Positions 48,597 to 62,700 of a stretch of DNA of 64,000 nt are shown piece after piece. The position numbers and the translations under genes are program-made. Position 1 is the first letter of the stretch, and each line of letters opens with the position of its first letter. Origin of the DNA: Haliclystus octoradiatus (taxonomy: Eukaryota > Cnidaria > Staurozoa > Stauromedusae > Haliclystidae); assembly GCA_916610825.1 (NCBI GenBank), contig OU744454.1, positions 9,302,922 to 9,366,921 of the forward strand. Reading direction: 5' to 3'. The notes under the pieces were generated by a model. That model made no database searches and was not told where the DNA came from. It saw nothing but the letters and a program-made list of their open reading frames with translations.

Positions 48597-51500
48597 ATGG
48601 CCGTCAACGACGATGACGATGGTGGATCATATGTTACAATTGGAAAGCCTTTACCAATTCCAGAGAAAGATGAAAGAAGAAAAAAAGCTTGGAAAACGGA
48701 AGACGAAATTGCTGTTGATGAAAAGGGCAGAAGAAGGTTTCATGGTGCCTTTACTGGAGGGTTTTCTGCGGGTTATTTTAACACCGTTGGTACCAAAGAA
48801 GGATGGTCTCCTAGTACATTTGTGTCTTCCAGAAAGAACAGAGCTGAAAGCTCTCAGAGTAGAGCACCAGAAGACTTTATGGATGATGAAGATAAAAGTG
48901 AATTTGGTATTGCACCAAGATCTGTTAAAACTGCATCAGATTACCACGATGAAAATAAGGATGTTGATAGAAACAAACAAGCAATCTATAAGGCTGTCAA
49001 TCGTAATGAGTTGCAGAGTGCTATTCCTGGTGGTGTTCCTCTTGAAGGCCTTGTTATTCCATCAAAATTGTCTGTCGGCGTTAAGATGCTGAGATCAATG
49101 GGATGGAAAGAAGGCCAAGGTATTGGCGAAAAAGTGAAAAAAACTAAACCTACTCATGTCCACGAGTCTAATAACAAGGTTAGTCTTTATGGTTAGCCTA
49201 CCAGTCGTATCGTCCAGTAGTGAATAGTGATATCGAAGGCCCCATAAGTAAAGGTCCTCATTCAAAGCAATTGAAACTAAAACATATTGTCATGAATATG
49301 AAGAGAATGCGAAATAATCTCAGATTGACTCTTGAGTCACATTACACATTTGAGTATGTTATTTAACCATTTTATAACATCAAGTAGGCCTAGAGGCCAG
49401 CTTGCAGAGTACAACAGAGCCACCACCGAGATAATATTTTCAGCATCTCCGCAATTTTTTTTACGAAATCCTTATTACTGTAGGCCTACTACTATTTATC
49501 TATAGAATATTGTTTCTCTGCCCGCGAAGAAGGCAAAAATTTGTTAAAGTGCAAGCTCCCGCGGGAACATATTTCATGGTTGCCCCTGAGATCTCGTCGA
49601 AAAGCGCCATTCTGTGCAGATTGGAGTAATGTGGACGGTGTCGCCCTACCGAAGGCACCCGTACCACTCCTCTATTTCTAGAGAAGTGGCTCTTTTCGCC
49701 AAGAGCAATGATGTTAAACGCTCCTTAGATCTCAGCCGCGACACTGCAGATCAATTTCAACAGATTTCATGGCAGATAGGCCTTGATTGTCAATGCGCAA
49801 CGATGCGCCGCAGCTACTCACAATGCAATTCCTTCTGAACCATTCCATCCGCCATCCTTAGATGGTACTCATTTGATGTTTCAGATAAAGTCAAGGCTGA
49901 GTTGACCTGAGGGGGATTTGAACCACAGTCAATCAGATATGATACGATCTGAAGTTTGGTTGCTCTGCCAACTGAGCTAATCACCCCTTTGGAGTAGAGG
50001 TAGAGTTCAACAATTTTAATTCATGTAGGCCTATATATATCAATCAAAGGGCAAATTTTTACAAAAAGTTTACCCTTTTAGAATCCTAGAACATTTCAAC
50101 ATTTGTTCTGAAATCTAAAAATTCTGCAGGATTCCTGCTTTTCTGTCAGGCCTTGTTGGAGGGATGCAAGCTGATGATTCTTTTCAACAGTGACCACTGT
50201 CGTAGCAACACTAATACAACTATTTTAGCCCCATACGAGGACGACAGGGGAAGACCGTACAGAAATGAATGTGGTTTTCCTATTTGATTGATGATAGCCA
50301 AATTACATCTTTCCAATTACTAGCCAGACTTAAATATTGGCCTGGATACAAGTACAGTACTTATATTATTGCTGTTCAATGTATCGGATTTTCAATATAT
50401 CGGGTCCTGATCATATTGCCAAGACATGATAATTTTCAATATAGCCTACCGATATTAATGTTTACATCGGGACCTGATATATATTTTCTTTTTTGAAATT
50501 TTTCAACTTCAAAACCTCAAAAATAGTAATATTTCACAATGAATAAAAGCAAAGCAGGCATTTTAACAGGAATGATCAATATGAAATGTCTTAATCACCT
50601 TCAGAGTTGTTCGCAAGAAATGTATGTTCACTTTTATTGAATTGTATTACAATAAATCAATGGTGGTTCCGCATGATTCTTTTTATTCTTTGAAGATGTG
50701 ATTTAAAATGGCACTTTGTTTGATATATTGATGAAATTCATTTCATATAACTCTACTTAGATTCTTTTCTTTGTATGTAATATTGTTAGTAGTATTACAT
50801 GTATTATATTATATTGACCTGTACCCATGTTGTATCTTCATCAACTAGAAATGTATTTGCATAATATCCTTGTATAGTTTTAATTTAAAGTTGTAATTTT
50901 TCCTGATATCAGAACTATATCAGATGGTCATTTTAAAAATACAAATCAAATCGGCCTTCAAAAGTGTAATGTTCATCGGAATTACATCAAGTCGGATCAG
51001 TTTCGGAAAGTTAACATTGAATAGCACTAATGGCACAGCATTGTGCTTGTATATAAATATATATGAATAATGCCAGGCATCAGTACAAATTAATTATGTT
51101 CAAGTAAGCATCTGAAACTAACTTAGAAATCCTTGTTCAACCTTGTTTTCAAAGCGTCAATGGCATCGTAATACAGTATCCTTGTGTCAAGCCACTATTT
51201 GCATTACGCACTACAGTACGCATTACGCAGTTACGCATTTGCAATTTTCTTCTGAATTTACTCTCGCCTTCTGGGATTCCTACTTTGTCAGACCTTGCAT
51301 ATACATTTCAGTCGCTTATGTGCCCCATAACTGCCCCATAACTCAACTGTAAAAAATCTACCAATTTGTTGTTACAGATTTTACAACATAATTTCTAAAT
51401 CCACATTTTGTGACTTTCTGTTCTATTTTCATATTTTAGAATGAAGTTGATGATGATGATGAAAGCATTGATATTTATCTTCTTGGTAAACTTCTCGCCC

Positions 51501-54500
51501 CTAAAGATGTCCAGCCAATTGATTTTACACCAAAAACAAATCAACAGGGTATTGGCTATAAAGGATTAAATTCGTCGCTTGGACTCTTTCAAACTTCTCT
51601 TGATCAAAATACATCTTTCAAGCCGTCTCACACAACTAAGAAAGGAATAAGAGGAACGGTCAGTTGTTTACACTTCTTCAAAAATTGAATTAATGCCTAC
51701 ATGTATATGGTATACCATACTTTAGTCTCATTGTTAGGCAATTATGAAATTGAAAGATGTGTTGTATAATGTTTTTGAGATGTGTAAATAGGAGAAAGGC
51801 ATCACTAATCAGAAGCAATTGAAAGCAATTCATTTATCTTTTTGAACATCGAATAGCGTATTGAGTGCTTGTAATAGATACGGCCAGTAACTGATTCCAT
51901 TGCGATTGTGAAGAAGCTTAAAACTTAAAACGTAAAAGCTTAAAACGTTTTACATGGTTTGATAGTGCTGATATAAAGGTTTGTTTGTGAATTTGTCTTT
52001 TTCAATGAATATCATCTATATCAAGTCCTAACGATCTACAATTTACACTACTTAGATCTGTTCTTTATGTCAACCCCTAATTATGATATTTTAGAAATTG
52101 GAATGTCAAATAGAAATGAGGATGCAATAATAAAGTCACCTTAATTGGTTTCGAAAAGATAATATTTCTAAAATTTAACTCCTGAAAATCGAATAATTCA
52201 AAATTATCATGAATGTTATTGTTTTGAATATGTCACAGTCATCATTTTGAATCCATACAGAGAATCAGTCCTTGATCAGCTTTTGAATAGGCCTAAACTT
52301 TTTATGATGAACAACATTTTGGTTCCCAGATCCACATAATCATCATCATCCCATGTATATATAATTTTTTTATTTTTGGACTCATACATAGTACTGCAGT
52401 TTAAATATAAAATAATAATTTACAATATTTTCAAAAATAGATGGTTACTGATTAACTTTAAATTTTCCTTACATAATTTTTGATCACTGCGCGGCAGGCT
52501 ATTAGTCTAGCCCACATTTCTTGGATTCTTTCAATATTTAAACTTTTTTATTTTAATACATATTAATTAGGCGTTTGGCGTTGGTGCTTTTGAAGAAGAT
52601 GACGATGATATATATGGTACTGATGATATGTCTCGCTATGATATATCAATCACAAAGGAACAAGATCGTAATCAACATGATGGATGGACTGGCCCACCAA
52701 CTCAAAACATAAATAAAGGTAACCTAGCATAACGTTCAATGTTTCTGAAAGTTTGTTTTGTTATTTGTCTGTAAGTAATCCTTTCTGTTCTTAGCTATTG
52801 TATCCACCACACTTGACTTATTTTCTTGCTCTATATTTAGATCTATTATTAATCTATATATCCTGTTTATTAAGTTATATAAAACCATTTTATAAAGTTT
52901 GTTGGTGGTCTTCTAGAATATTTTAAAATCTGTTTCATTGTTTTTATTATTGATTAATTATTAATTTTTTTACATCCTGGTCATTGAAGTCCTGACAAGT
53001 ATGATTGGAATGTTCACTTACGAAAGCACACACAGTGGCAGACATTTGATGAACTATTGGGGACGATGATTAGAATTTGGATATGGGTGGCAGTTGCCCC
53101 AAAAGACCCTGGCCTTCATCTTAGAAATATTTGGAAAAATCCAAATGAGTGACTTGGTTATTGCAGAGCCTTCCATGTAAAACTTTACATAGAAGGCTTT
53201 GGGCTTTTGTTTGTTTAATCTTTGTTCAAACATTTCTATGCATACCATAACCTGATTCCACTTTGCTGTATATATATTCTATAGGCACTTCATTGACATC
53301 AGCCTATAAAAAGTCTATGTTTTAACATGATGTGTCATTAGAAAATGAAACTGAAAAATTCAAGGATTCAAGTCATTGCTGTTAGTCTGTTAAATATTAT
53401 GGTAGCCAATGTTTGTAAATGAGAATGACATATTTTTGTCTTCTGAATTCAGAAGTAGTTAAACCATATGTGCCAAGCAATGTTTTGAAGTTAGAATAAA
53501 ATGACGACAATTAGTATCAAATTATTTTTCTTTTAGGATAGTAATGTTTTATTTTATTTACAGGCGTGCTGTTGGGATTTGTACGTGGCACATTAAATTC
53601 CAAAATAGCCAAAAAGTCACATCCTCCTCCTCGGCTTCCAAGGTTTTTTGATCCCAACCGATTTAACTCAAAAGAAAATGAAATACAAAACCGAAATAGT
53701 TTTGAGAATTCATCGATTAATGCCAACGATCGTGCAGAGATGATAGGAGAGAGCAAAGCGCAATCAACTTCAAAATTTAGTTTAATATCAAAATCAGAGA
53801 AAGGTAATTCTAGTATAACAACATACGTCAAACGTCCTCACAATCCATACCAAGAGACTCCTCTGGTAGATGCTGTTGCAAGAGCAAAACAAGCTGCAAA
53901 AAAGTCAAGATTTGACCAATTACCTGAAAAGTCAAATGAACCCAATTTAATCACTGTGACAGAAAAACCGGATCCTGTTGTAAATGACAATGCTGGGTTC
54001 AAACCCTTTAATACAAACACTGTGAAACAACAGAGATATGAAAATTACTTACTGCAAAAGAGAAATGGCGAAGATGTAAATGTGGTATTTGATAGGTATG
54101 TATAGTTCTTATTTTTTCCATTCAAAGTGAAAACTGTTTGAGTTACTGATTTGAAATGGACACCATTGTAGTGAGAACAACATTGCTTGGAGCATACATA
54201 CCTAAAATATAATAGCTATCAATTCAGAAAATCTAAAATAATCATTTCAAATACGGATAGTTGCTCTCAAAATGTGCTACCTATTTCTTCAGTAATGTGT
54301 CCTATCTATGCTCTCAGAATGTGCCTCTTACGTCTGGCGCTCCCCATTTTATGGGACCCTACCCTGGATGGCTGTACAGAAAAGAAAGCAAATTATTTTT
54401 CTTTTGCTTACAAAACTTAAAAGCGATTATTTCTCCGTATCCTTCTGAATATGTGCTAGCCTTCCGGGACCCTGCACCGTGGCCCAATTGTGCCAATCCA

Positions 54501-55727
54501 AACCACAGTATATCATGTGTGCAGAAAATTGACAGAATTTATTAATGTTATTTTTACAGTTCCATGACGGAATGGGAAAAGGAACGAGAAATGGACGAGT
54601 TTGCTAGAGCATCAATATTGTATCGTCCAATGTCAACAACTATGGCATCTCGCTTTACTAGCGCTTCATTTGCTCCTGCTTCAATCGAGGAAGACATGCA
54701 TAGACCAAAATCACCATCTGATAAAAACAACAGTGGAGAAGATGCAGCTAAGTTGAAGATGTATGGTCCAATGACGCGTGTTAGTTTGGAATGGCATCCG
54801 GATCGGTTATTATGCAAACGTTTCAATGTACCAAATCCGTATCCAAATTCTACATTCACTGGAGTTCCAGGAAGACAAAAGATGCACATTCCAGGATTCT
54901 CATTGTTTTCAAATTCAAATCGAAAATCTATAGAAATTCATAACTCAGATGCCTCAAAAGAAAATGCTGAAACATTAGCTGAGAAGCAGGCTAGGTTGAA
55001 ATATCAAAAATCATTACCTGGTCCACTCTCGCACCTCAACAATGACAGCATTCCAATCAAATCAAAATCTACTGTTGAGTTAACTGATGACCAACAGAAT
55101 GAAATGGAGGAGAATATTGATTTAACAAATTCAAAAGAAAACGAAGAACGACCTCCTATTGATCTGTTCAAAGCTATTTTTGAAGGATCTGATAATGAAG
55201 AGAATGACGAAAGCTCATCCGATGATGCTACTGACGATCAATCAATTGTTACAAGTACAAATATAGATATACAAACAGATCAAGGAGTGTTATCTCATTT
55301 AAACAGAACTATCGTAAGATCCCAAGGAGAGACTTCAAATAGACACAACCAGAGTGATACTAGATCTCATTCTGTTGATGGACCTATAGATTTATATGGG
55401 CCAGCTTTACCACCATCCATTCACAGCAGTACGAAACCCAAAACAGGTGTTGAAAGGGACAACGTTGATTGCACCGAGTCAAATAGAACAGTCAATAACA
55501 ATAACAAAAGAGATACATATCATACAGAAGAAAATCATCATTCGCGTAAGAAAAAGAGTAAAAAGAAAAAAGAGAAAAAATCAAAGAAATCTAAAGTTGA
55601 AAGTAAACATAAACGACATAAAAAGAAAGTAAAGAGAAAATCATCTGAATCTGAATCTGAAATTGATGATAATGAATTAATTGAGCGTTTAAAAAGAGCA
55701 AAAAGATCACATTCAAGCTCCCGATAA
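48597..55727 (+). CDS. GPATCH1: GPATCH1 (G-patch domain-containing protein 1), 5 exons, 882 aa
   Basis: Exons 48597-49178, 51440-51658, 52571-52718, 53564-54095 and 54560-55727, phases consistent. The N-terminus has the diagnostic FHGAFTGGFSAGYFNTVG and GWSPSTFVSSRKNRAE blocks and the short G-patch GVKMLRSMGWKEGQGIGE (about residues 160-177). Exon 3 carries AFGVGAFEEDDDDIYG, exon 4 NAGFKPFNTNTVKQQRYENY. Exon 5 has SMTEWEKEREMDEFARAS, TRVSLEWHPDRLLCKRFNVP and the acidic motif DLFKAIFEGSDNEE, then a Lys/Arg/Ser-rich tail. All match human GPATCH1 (931 aa) in order. The family (yeast-to-animal) associates with late spliceosomes and is thought to activate a DEAH helicase through the G-patch. The ATG sits in AAAATGG. 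A poly(A) signal lies 9 bp after the stop. Intron 1 holds a SINE. The gene is convergent with ASCC2. Confidence 0.95.
49626..49988 (-). mobile_element. tRNA-derived SINE, copy 2
   Basis: Same family and orientation as copy 1: A box near 49970-49985, B box near 49913-49923, body ending in the CGGTAGGGCGACACCGTC region. It lies in GPATCH1 intron 1, antisense to the gene. Confidence 0.85.
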
Positions 55728-55735
55728 TCCTGTAC

Positions 55736-55741
55736 AATAAA
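55736..55741 (+). terminator. Poly(A) signal of GPATCH1
   Basis: A canonical AATAAA begins 9 bp after the GPATCH1 stop codon, followed by a T-rich and TG-containing stretch. A very short 3' UTR is implied unless further downstream signals are used. Confidence 0.55.
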
Positions 55742-56027
55742 TGTTGTTCATGTGTAAAGATTTATATTTTTTAATTCTCTATACTGTCTAAAGAATTATA
55801 TACTGTATGATGTTGGTGATGGATGTTGATGTTCCCAGTAGTTACAAATCTATGTCATAGATATGCTACTACTCTACCAACACATTCTTCGCCTACAATT
55901 TATATTTTTGTTGATTCTGTGTTCTGCTTATCGAGGGTGTAATATAGTTTAGACATGCTGATTGCTGACACCCAAACATATGTCTGTTTGCATTTGTGGT
56001 AATGTACGTTCATGGGGATGTGTCATT

Positions 56028-56234
56028 TTAAAGGGGCAAAATTGACCGGCGACCGCTGCGAGCTCAAGTTGAATTTATGCTTAGCGTAATTCAACCGTCT
56101 CGCTTTGAAACTATTGTTATACGCACGTCTAATTTGTAATAAATTCATGTCAACAATGAACATTGTGTTGTAAACAATAAACATGCACGTGATCCTAAGT
56201 GCGTAGCGCCTGCCGGTCATTTTTGCTCCTTTAA
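56028..56234. mobile_element. piggyBac-like MITE (TTAA target)
   Basis: TTAA then AGGGGCAAAATTGACCGGC; at the other end the inverse of AGGAGCAAAAATGACCGGC, then TTAA. The terminal inverted repeat is about 19 bp with two mismatches; no coding capacity. It lies between GPATCH1 and ASCC2. Confidence 0.7.
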
Positions 56235-56599
56235 AGGGTGCCTTTTCAGATTCTTGTGAAATTTTACAGTATTAATATAGAAGATCTTCTAACTTTTTCA
56301 TTGTTTTGATCATAAAAAACATCAAATTTAGAGTATTAATTCTCGCCTGCTGTGAAATTACATCGTTCTCCCCGATTTTTGAAAATGACATGCCCCCGTC
56401 CAAAAAATATCGAAGTCCCCCCATGAATGTACGTCACACACAATACTGTATATATGTGGGTCTGACATCAGTGGATGTATAGAACAGTATACAATGGATG
56501 ACTGAAGACCAGTTAATGTAAGTTACTTGAATTCCAAGTGCAGGAATGCAGATCCAATTTTTAGCTTGATTCAATACAACCACATTAATTATAATCCAT

Positions 56600-56605
56600 T
56601 TTATT
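56600..56605 (-). terminator. Possible poly(A) signal of ASCC2
   Basis: AATAAA on the minus strand, 165 bp past the ASCC2 stop at 56770. In this AT-rich DNA the hexamer is common, so the position relative to the gene is the only support. Confidence 0.35.
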
Positions 56606-56769
56606 ATAAGTTTTTTCTGTTCCTCTATGCACAATATACCGGTAGTTCAACCAAATAACTGCATGAGTCACAACCAGACTTAACTTGAACAAAGCATTAA
56701 TATTTGATTACAATATAAATTAATTTCTCCATCTCAATTATCCTATATCTCTACACATATGATTATGTT

Positions 56770-59700
56770 TTATCCTAATGGTCCCATTCCTTTGCTTTTC
56801 TTTTTATCAGCCAAAGCACGTCTATTATGTTTCTTATATTTGATATCGCTCCCCTTAGCTGGGCGTGGTGTCTCTCTTGTTTGACGTTCTTCTCTGCGCT
56901 GTTCTTGTTTCTTTTCCCTTGCAACATCCTCTGGTGCTTTTTGTTGTTGTTTCGGTGGATGCTGTGCCTCAACCTGAGGTTCCGTTTCTGTTTGTTGATC
57001 TTGATCTAGCCCTTCATCAGTTGTCTTGTTTTTTATTGGTTCTTTTAGGTTTTCTTGGTGAAGCTTACTTGCTTTTTGTTTTTCTTTCCATAACTCGTTT
57101 CTCTGTAATCCGCGTACTTTTTCTGCTTTATTGATCTTTGGTTTTGTTTTATTAGTTGTAGAATCTTTGTGATGTTCTTTTGGTGGGTTAGGCATGGGCC
57201 TTCGATGATGTTTAGAACGACGTTCCTTCAAATAATAAATAATTCACTATATGATTACATTTGGTATGTTGTGATGCCATGATCCAAACAACAAGCTAGA
57301 ACGAGTATCGACAGGGGCCGAAAAGAAAATTTATATTTCTATGATTTATAGGTCAAACTTAAGCAAAAAATGTTCATCATCATCATTTAGGATTCCAGAA
57401 GGAAAAAATCTCTTTGTTGGACCCTGTATAATGTGTATATTGAAGCAGAAAATTATGTGAGTGTCTGTGTGTGTGCTGTCAACATCAAGGCATCATTCAT
57501 CACTGGTGTAACATCAACCAAGTGTTGATCATTTCTGCATCTCCTTTGAAAATGTCTGAATAATGACTGCCTGTCATGTATGGTGAATGTACTCTACACA
57601 TCAAGAGATACTGTACAACCTACTTTTGACAATGCTATCTTGCTATATTATAAACGTCTAAATACAGATTGCATGTATGAGGGTACAATTCAGTTGAAAG
57701 AGGAAACCCTTGTAAATCTACCGAAAAAAAACCATAGCTAGATCATTGTTTTCTTTGTTTTGGGGGTGACAGAAAAGGAGGAAATCCGCTGATTGGAGAA
57801 ACTCTCTAATGCCTAGCATTGATTAATCAGTAAACTTATAACATAACATATTACCTCTGCCTTGTCTATTGATTCAGTGTTTTGTTCCTGGTCACTTCCT
57901 GCTGATTCTTCATCTGAAGACGATTGCAGTATTCGATCATTTGGGTTGCGGAGAATTTGAGGTATCACAAATTGCCTACAAAGAAATAATCATAATTAGT
58001 TACTACAAGAAATAGATGGTAATACGTAAGTTGCTCCTTTTGCTCTGTTAAAAGATGTTTCATGAACCATTATCTAAAATTATTGTTCAATTTATTTCAA
58101 TCCAGCTTTTATGAGCAGGCTGCGAAAACACGATCTGTCAGGCAAGTGTCTTTCGTGTCACCCAAAGCGTTTGAATCAGAATGAATAACACGGCAAACTT
58201 CACCATTTGTAAAAGGTTAAAATCAGGATCACATGTGATTTCTCTTAAAATGATGTCATCCTGAAGACTAGGATGAGCGTGAATTTTCAATATAAACAGT
58301 TTCTGCATTTTTGATAAAAGCATTTTGGTTCAGTAAAAAAACAGTATTTCTACAAAAGATTTTGAAACAAAATAGAATAAAATTTAACTATTAATATACA
58401 GGAAGTATGTTGGAAATATCTTAATGTGACGTGATGCCATTTGGTGTTTATCAACAAAACAAAATTGATGTAGAACTGCGGGCAGAAACATTGAACAGAG
58501 GAGTTTTGTACGTAGAATATCTTTAATTTTCTCATTACAGTAGTAGTTACTAACTGTGTTTTCTTGTTCATAAATTGAATTTGAAGAGTACCTTTTAAGC
58601 AATGTAACAAAATAAAGCTCTTGCTTCGCTTCAACACCAGTTTGTTTCTGTTACTATTTTGTTGGGGTTTAGGGATTTAAGTCAATAGCTGTAATTTATG
58701 ATTTTACATACGGTAACCTGACAATAACATTAACAAAACCAATCAGCGATCAATTTTACATTCAACGATTCCATAATGCAGGATGCGTAAATTAAAAAGC
58801 GTATGATGATGATGATGTGCCTATAATGGTCATTCCAGAAACAACTAAAATGGCAATATTCTATTACCCGTCTATACCAGTCAATTCATTTACATCCAAT
58901 GCCTAGCTGTTGTATAATAATACGAAACAAAATATACGAAAGTGGCCGTTGTATGAGATGTTTGAATACAAAACAAATGATAAAAAGTGGCCGCTGGCCG
59001 CGTTAGAGAGATGACCGCTCTATACGGACAGAAAACAAAAGAAAATGGCGGAGAAATACTTAATGCGACCGTTCTGTATGAGTGGCCGTTCTATCAGAGT
59101 GGCCGTTATAGCAGATTTGACTGTAATAACTTTCCATTTTCAGTTAACTACATGATAACTGAAATTCACTCCGTAAGCATAAGTGCTTGTTCAATTTGGG
59201 GGCATAAACATATTTACTGACAAACACAACCATGTGTGAACCGACGAGGAATCGAGCCCCATCCTCATTCACAAAGTAAGGGCATTCTGCCACTGATAGT
59301 CACCCAGCAGGTGCTGGTTTATTCGAGGGACATGATAACATCTATAGACATACACAAACATGTGTGCATTGACAAGGAATCAAACCCTGGCATCCAGCAC
59401 AAAGTGAAAACACTCTGCCACTGAGCTAACAGTGCACTATATTCATTGTACCTTCTTTTTGTTATATCACGTAGTTCATCAGCTGAATCAGCATCTAATG
59501 CCCCAATGTTCTGTGAATCATATGTGTCATCATATTCATCTTCATACATATCACACAGTGCTAAAGTCTTTTCAATATCAATTCTACTTCTCTCGTTAAA
59601 TAGTGCTTGCCATTCTTCATGCTTAGGATCTTTATTCTTACGGATGAGATACCCTTCTGTTGGATCAAAACCAATCATATCCTTTGGTAGGGTCTTTGAT

Positions 59701-62700
59701 TCTGGTTTATCTTCTATATGTTGACTTTCATTCTTAATCCAATCTGGTATACGATCTTCAACAATTGCACTTATAATGGCTTCATGATCAGTACCAAAAT
59801 AATCAATACAATTTTCCACAAACACTTGGCTCTTTTCAGGGAACAAATCTCTAACCGCTGATGTAATACCAGTAATAGTAGATTGATCATCACTAGGTGC
59901 AGTTTCAATCTGTAACACAGAAGAAAAGAGATTGTATAACATCACAAAAAATAAAAGCGTTGTTTCTGGACCCTAAGTCCTGATTGAAAATTCCCATGAG
60001 AAAAACTTTATTGAGTTCATGAACACATTACAAACAGTTCGGGAATAGTCAATGAATTCACCATGAACATTGAAGGGTCTGTTTTTATAAACGTTCATAA
60101 ACAGAGAATTTGCCACAAACTCTATTCACAGAATATCAGATAGCCCTAATCGAAGACATCAACAAGAATAATAAATGTATTTGAGGTTTAGTTTGTATAT
60201 TACTGAAGTGATCGCTATATGCAGGTAGCTGCTAATAGAGGTAACTTTAATCAGGTTTGATTGTATAATTGGATAATTCATGATCCTATTCGATTTAACA
60301 CAGTATAATAGCAACACATGTCAAACCAAGGTGTCAAATCAACGCAACAGAGGTGTCCTAGACTTGGATATGGACCCTTGTATATATAGCCGGATCTTGA
60401 ACAGAATCCGACAGTACTTGAGAAATAAAATGCACATGTTTATAGCAATAGATACTGTACTGCAAGTGGATACATTTATTAAACAATATGAAGTAGTTAT
60501 GATGTGATTGGACGTCACCTATTTTGGATGCATTTTGGATTCTATTTTCAAAATTGTTTTGGACCCAGATCGGATCCAGATCCTCATAATAAAGGATCCG
60601 AACACCTGTGCTGTTCATGTGATATCACAGAGGCTGTTACCACCTATACTATCCAGTGGGACTTCAAGTAAGATGCCTGACGGGCTACGGCATCAGAACA
60701 TTTTGATAAGTCCCTTGGTAAGGATATCACATGTGTTATCCAAGTCTCATCAATTGATTTAATCAATCAAGTTGTTATTAAATCGCGACTGCACATGTGA
60801 TATTCACAGAGGTTGTCGCCATCTATCCTATTCGTTAGTGGTAGGCTACTTCAAGTGCAATGCCTGACAAGCTATGACATTAGAAAGGTCTATGCTGAGG
60901 CTATAAGTCCCTTGGAAGGCACAAAACACGTGCCAGACCACCAAGTGATAGCAACACAATCAATAAAATAAAGACAGAATTGAATCAAGACATAATAAAG
61001 AAACACTTAACCAATATTTAATTACCTCACTTGCACTTGCTCCACTGTTAACATTATTAACAACAGGTTTGAATTGAATATTTGAATCCCCTACTATCAT
61101 ACTAAGTTGTGATTGCAGATAACCAAATTGAGCATCGTCAAGGTGAACTGTTGCTTGAGCTTGAATCAGTTCATTATGGAGATTGTATTTATGATGGTAT
61201 AAGTTAGTAAGCCTAATTGAAAATCAAATCAACAAATATGAATGTTTATTCCTAATTAATAATTTAATATAGGATCTTATAAGGTTCATATGTACTTCTA
61301 TATTGAGAGATTTCTTAAAATTTCTTTGTCATGTACCGATAATAACAATATTTTAATTGAATGATTTAGTGTCATTATTGAGATCAAGTATGTTTTCTTT
61401 CGGGATTTAAAGTTTTCCTTCCAAACCTTTTCGGTGATTTCCTGGTGTAAACGTTTCCATATTTTTTTATTCTAGGGTCCTTGCCATAAAAATATGATAA
61501 AATTTGTACAGTTCTACTTCTCTGTCCAAGAAAATAAAGGAAGCTATTTTTCTTCTGATTGAAAAACCCTTGAACACAGCTATTTCTTTCCTTTCCTTCT
61601 GAATTTGTGTTAGCCTTCTGGGGCTCTTTCTATGCCCCAGATTCCCTCATTTATCGACCCCTGATATATGTGATTATATTTCATCATAGAACAGAGCATG
61701 TATGCTATTTGAGAAAACTTATAGCAATTTGATTTAAAGGAACTTAAAATATAAGTGGATCTCTTGTGTGCAGAATCAAACACAATCTTGAATAAGCATA
61801 CAATAGTTTCGACATGACATTGATGCAAAGAGTAGCACTTAGACTAAGTAAGTAGGCATCCTATCAATTAGCTCATATGGTACCGCCATTAGAAACCAAT
61901 TTAAAATTTGTAGGAATTTCTGAATCACGATGTTGCCATGAAAGCTAATCTGTATAGCTTTATACAAAATGGTTCTCAATGAACTACAGTTTGGGAGGAA
62001 ATTTGACAATTTGATAAATTATTATATCAACCCCAACAAGGCAAACATAAGTTTGCCTTATCTGACAATAGCAATTTTCAGCAAAGTAACAAATTTCTGT
62101 CTATAATGTGTTTGACTTTAAGTAGGATTCATTCAAAAGTTCACGTCTGAGATGAAAAGTGCTCTATTGCAGTTGCAAAAAATAAATTAGAAAGCTGTGA
62201 TACCTTGAGTATGACAGCATATTTGTTATAACATCCATGTAAAACTCACTGCCAGATTCTCTATAAAAACAACACAACATCACAACATCACAAATACATC
62301 ACTTGCGGAACCCCTTGCGGAACTTCATGAACAATTCATGAACATCTCACAAACAGTTCATAACAGCTTCACGAATATTTCATAATCAATTAATTGAAAA
62401 CTCATAAAAGTTAAATACAACAAACTTTTTCAAATTTTTGAGTGCTGGCATGATTGCATCTAAGTTGCAAAAGTGCAACAAACGAAATGCTGTTTTCAAG
62501 GCTGCATAAATGGTTAGTTGCAGGTCTGGGTTAACTACTCAAAAAGTAACTACAATAGTTTCTATCAAAAGTTACTTTCCAGTGAAAGGAATTAGTTAAC
62601 TTTATGCAGTACAAAGTTGATGACCACATACTTTCAATTCCTTATTTATTATACTTACTGGAGTGAATTTTGTCTAACTAAGTCAGCCAGTAAAAAATGA

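Noticed and set aside
56827..57134. Plus-strand Phe/Leu-rich frames
   Set aside because: Antisense of the Lys/Gln-rich last exon of ASCC2.
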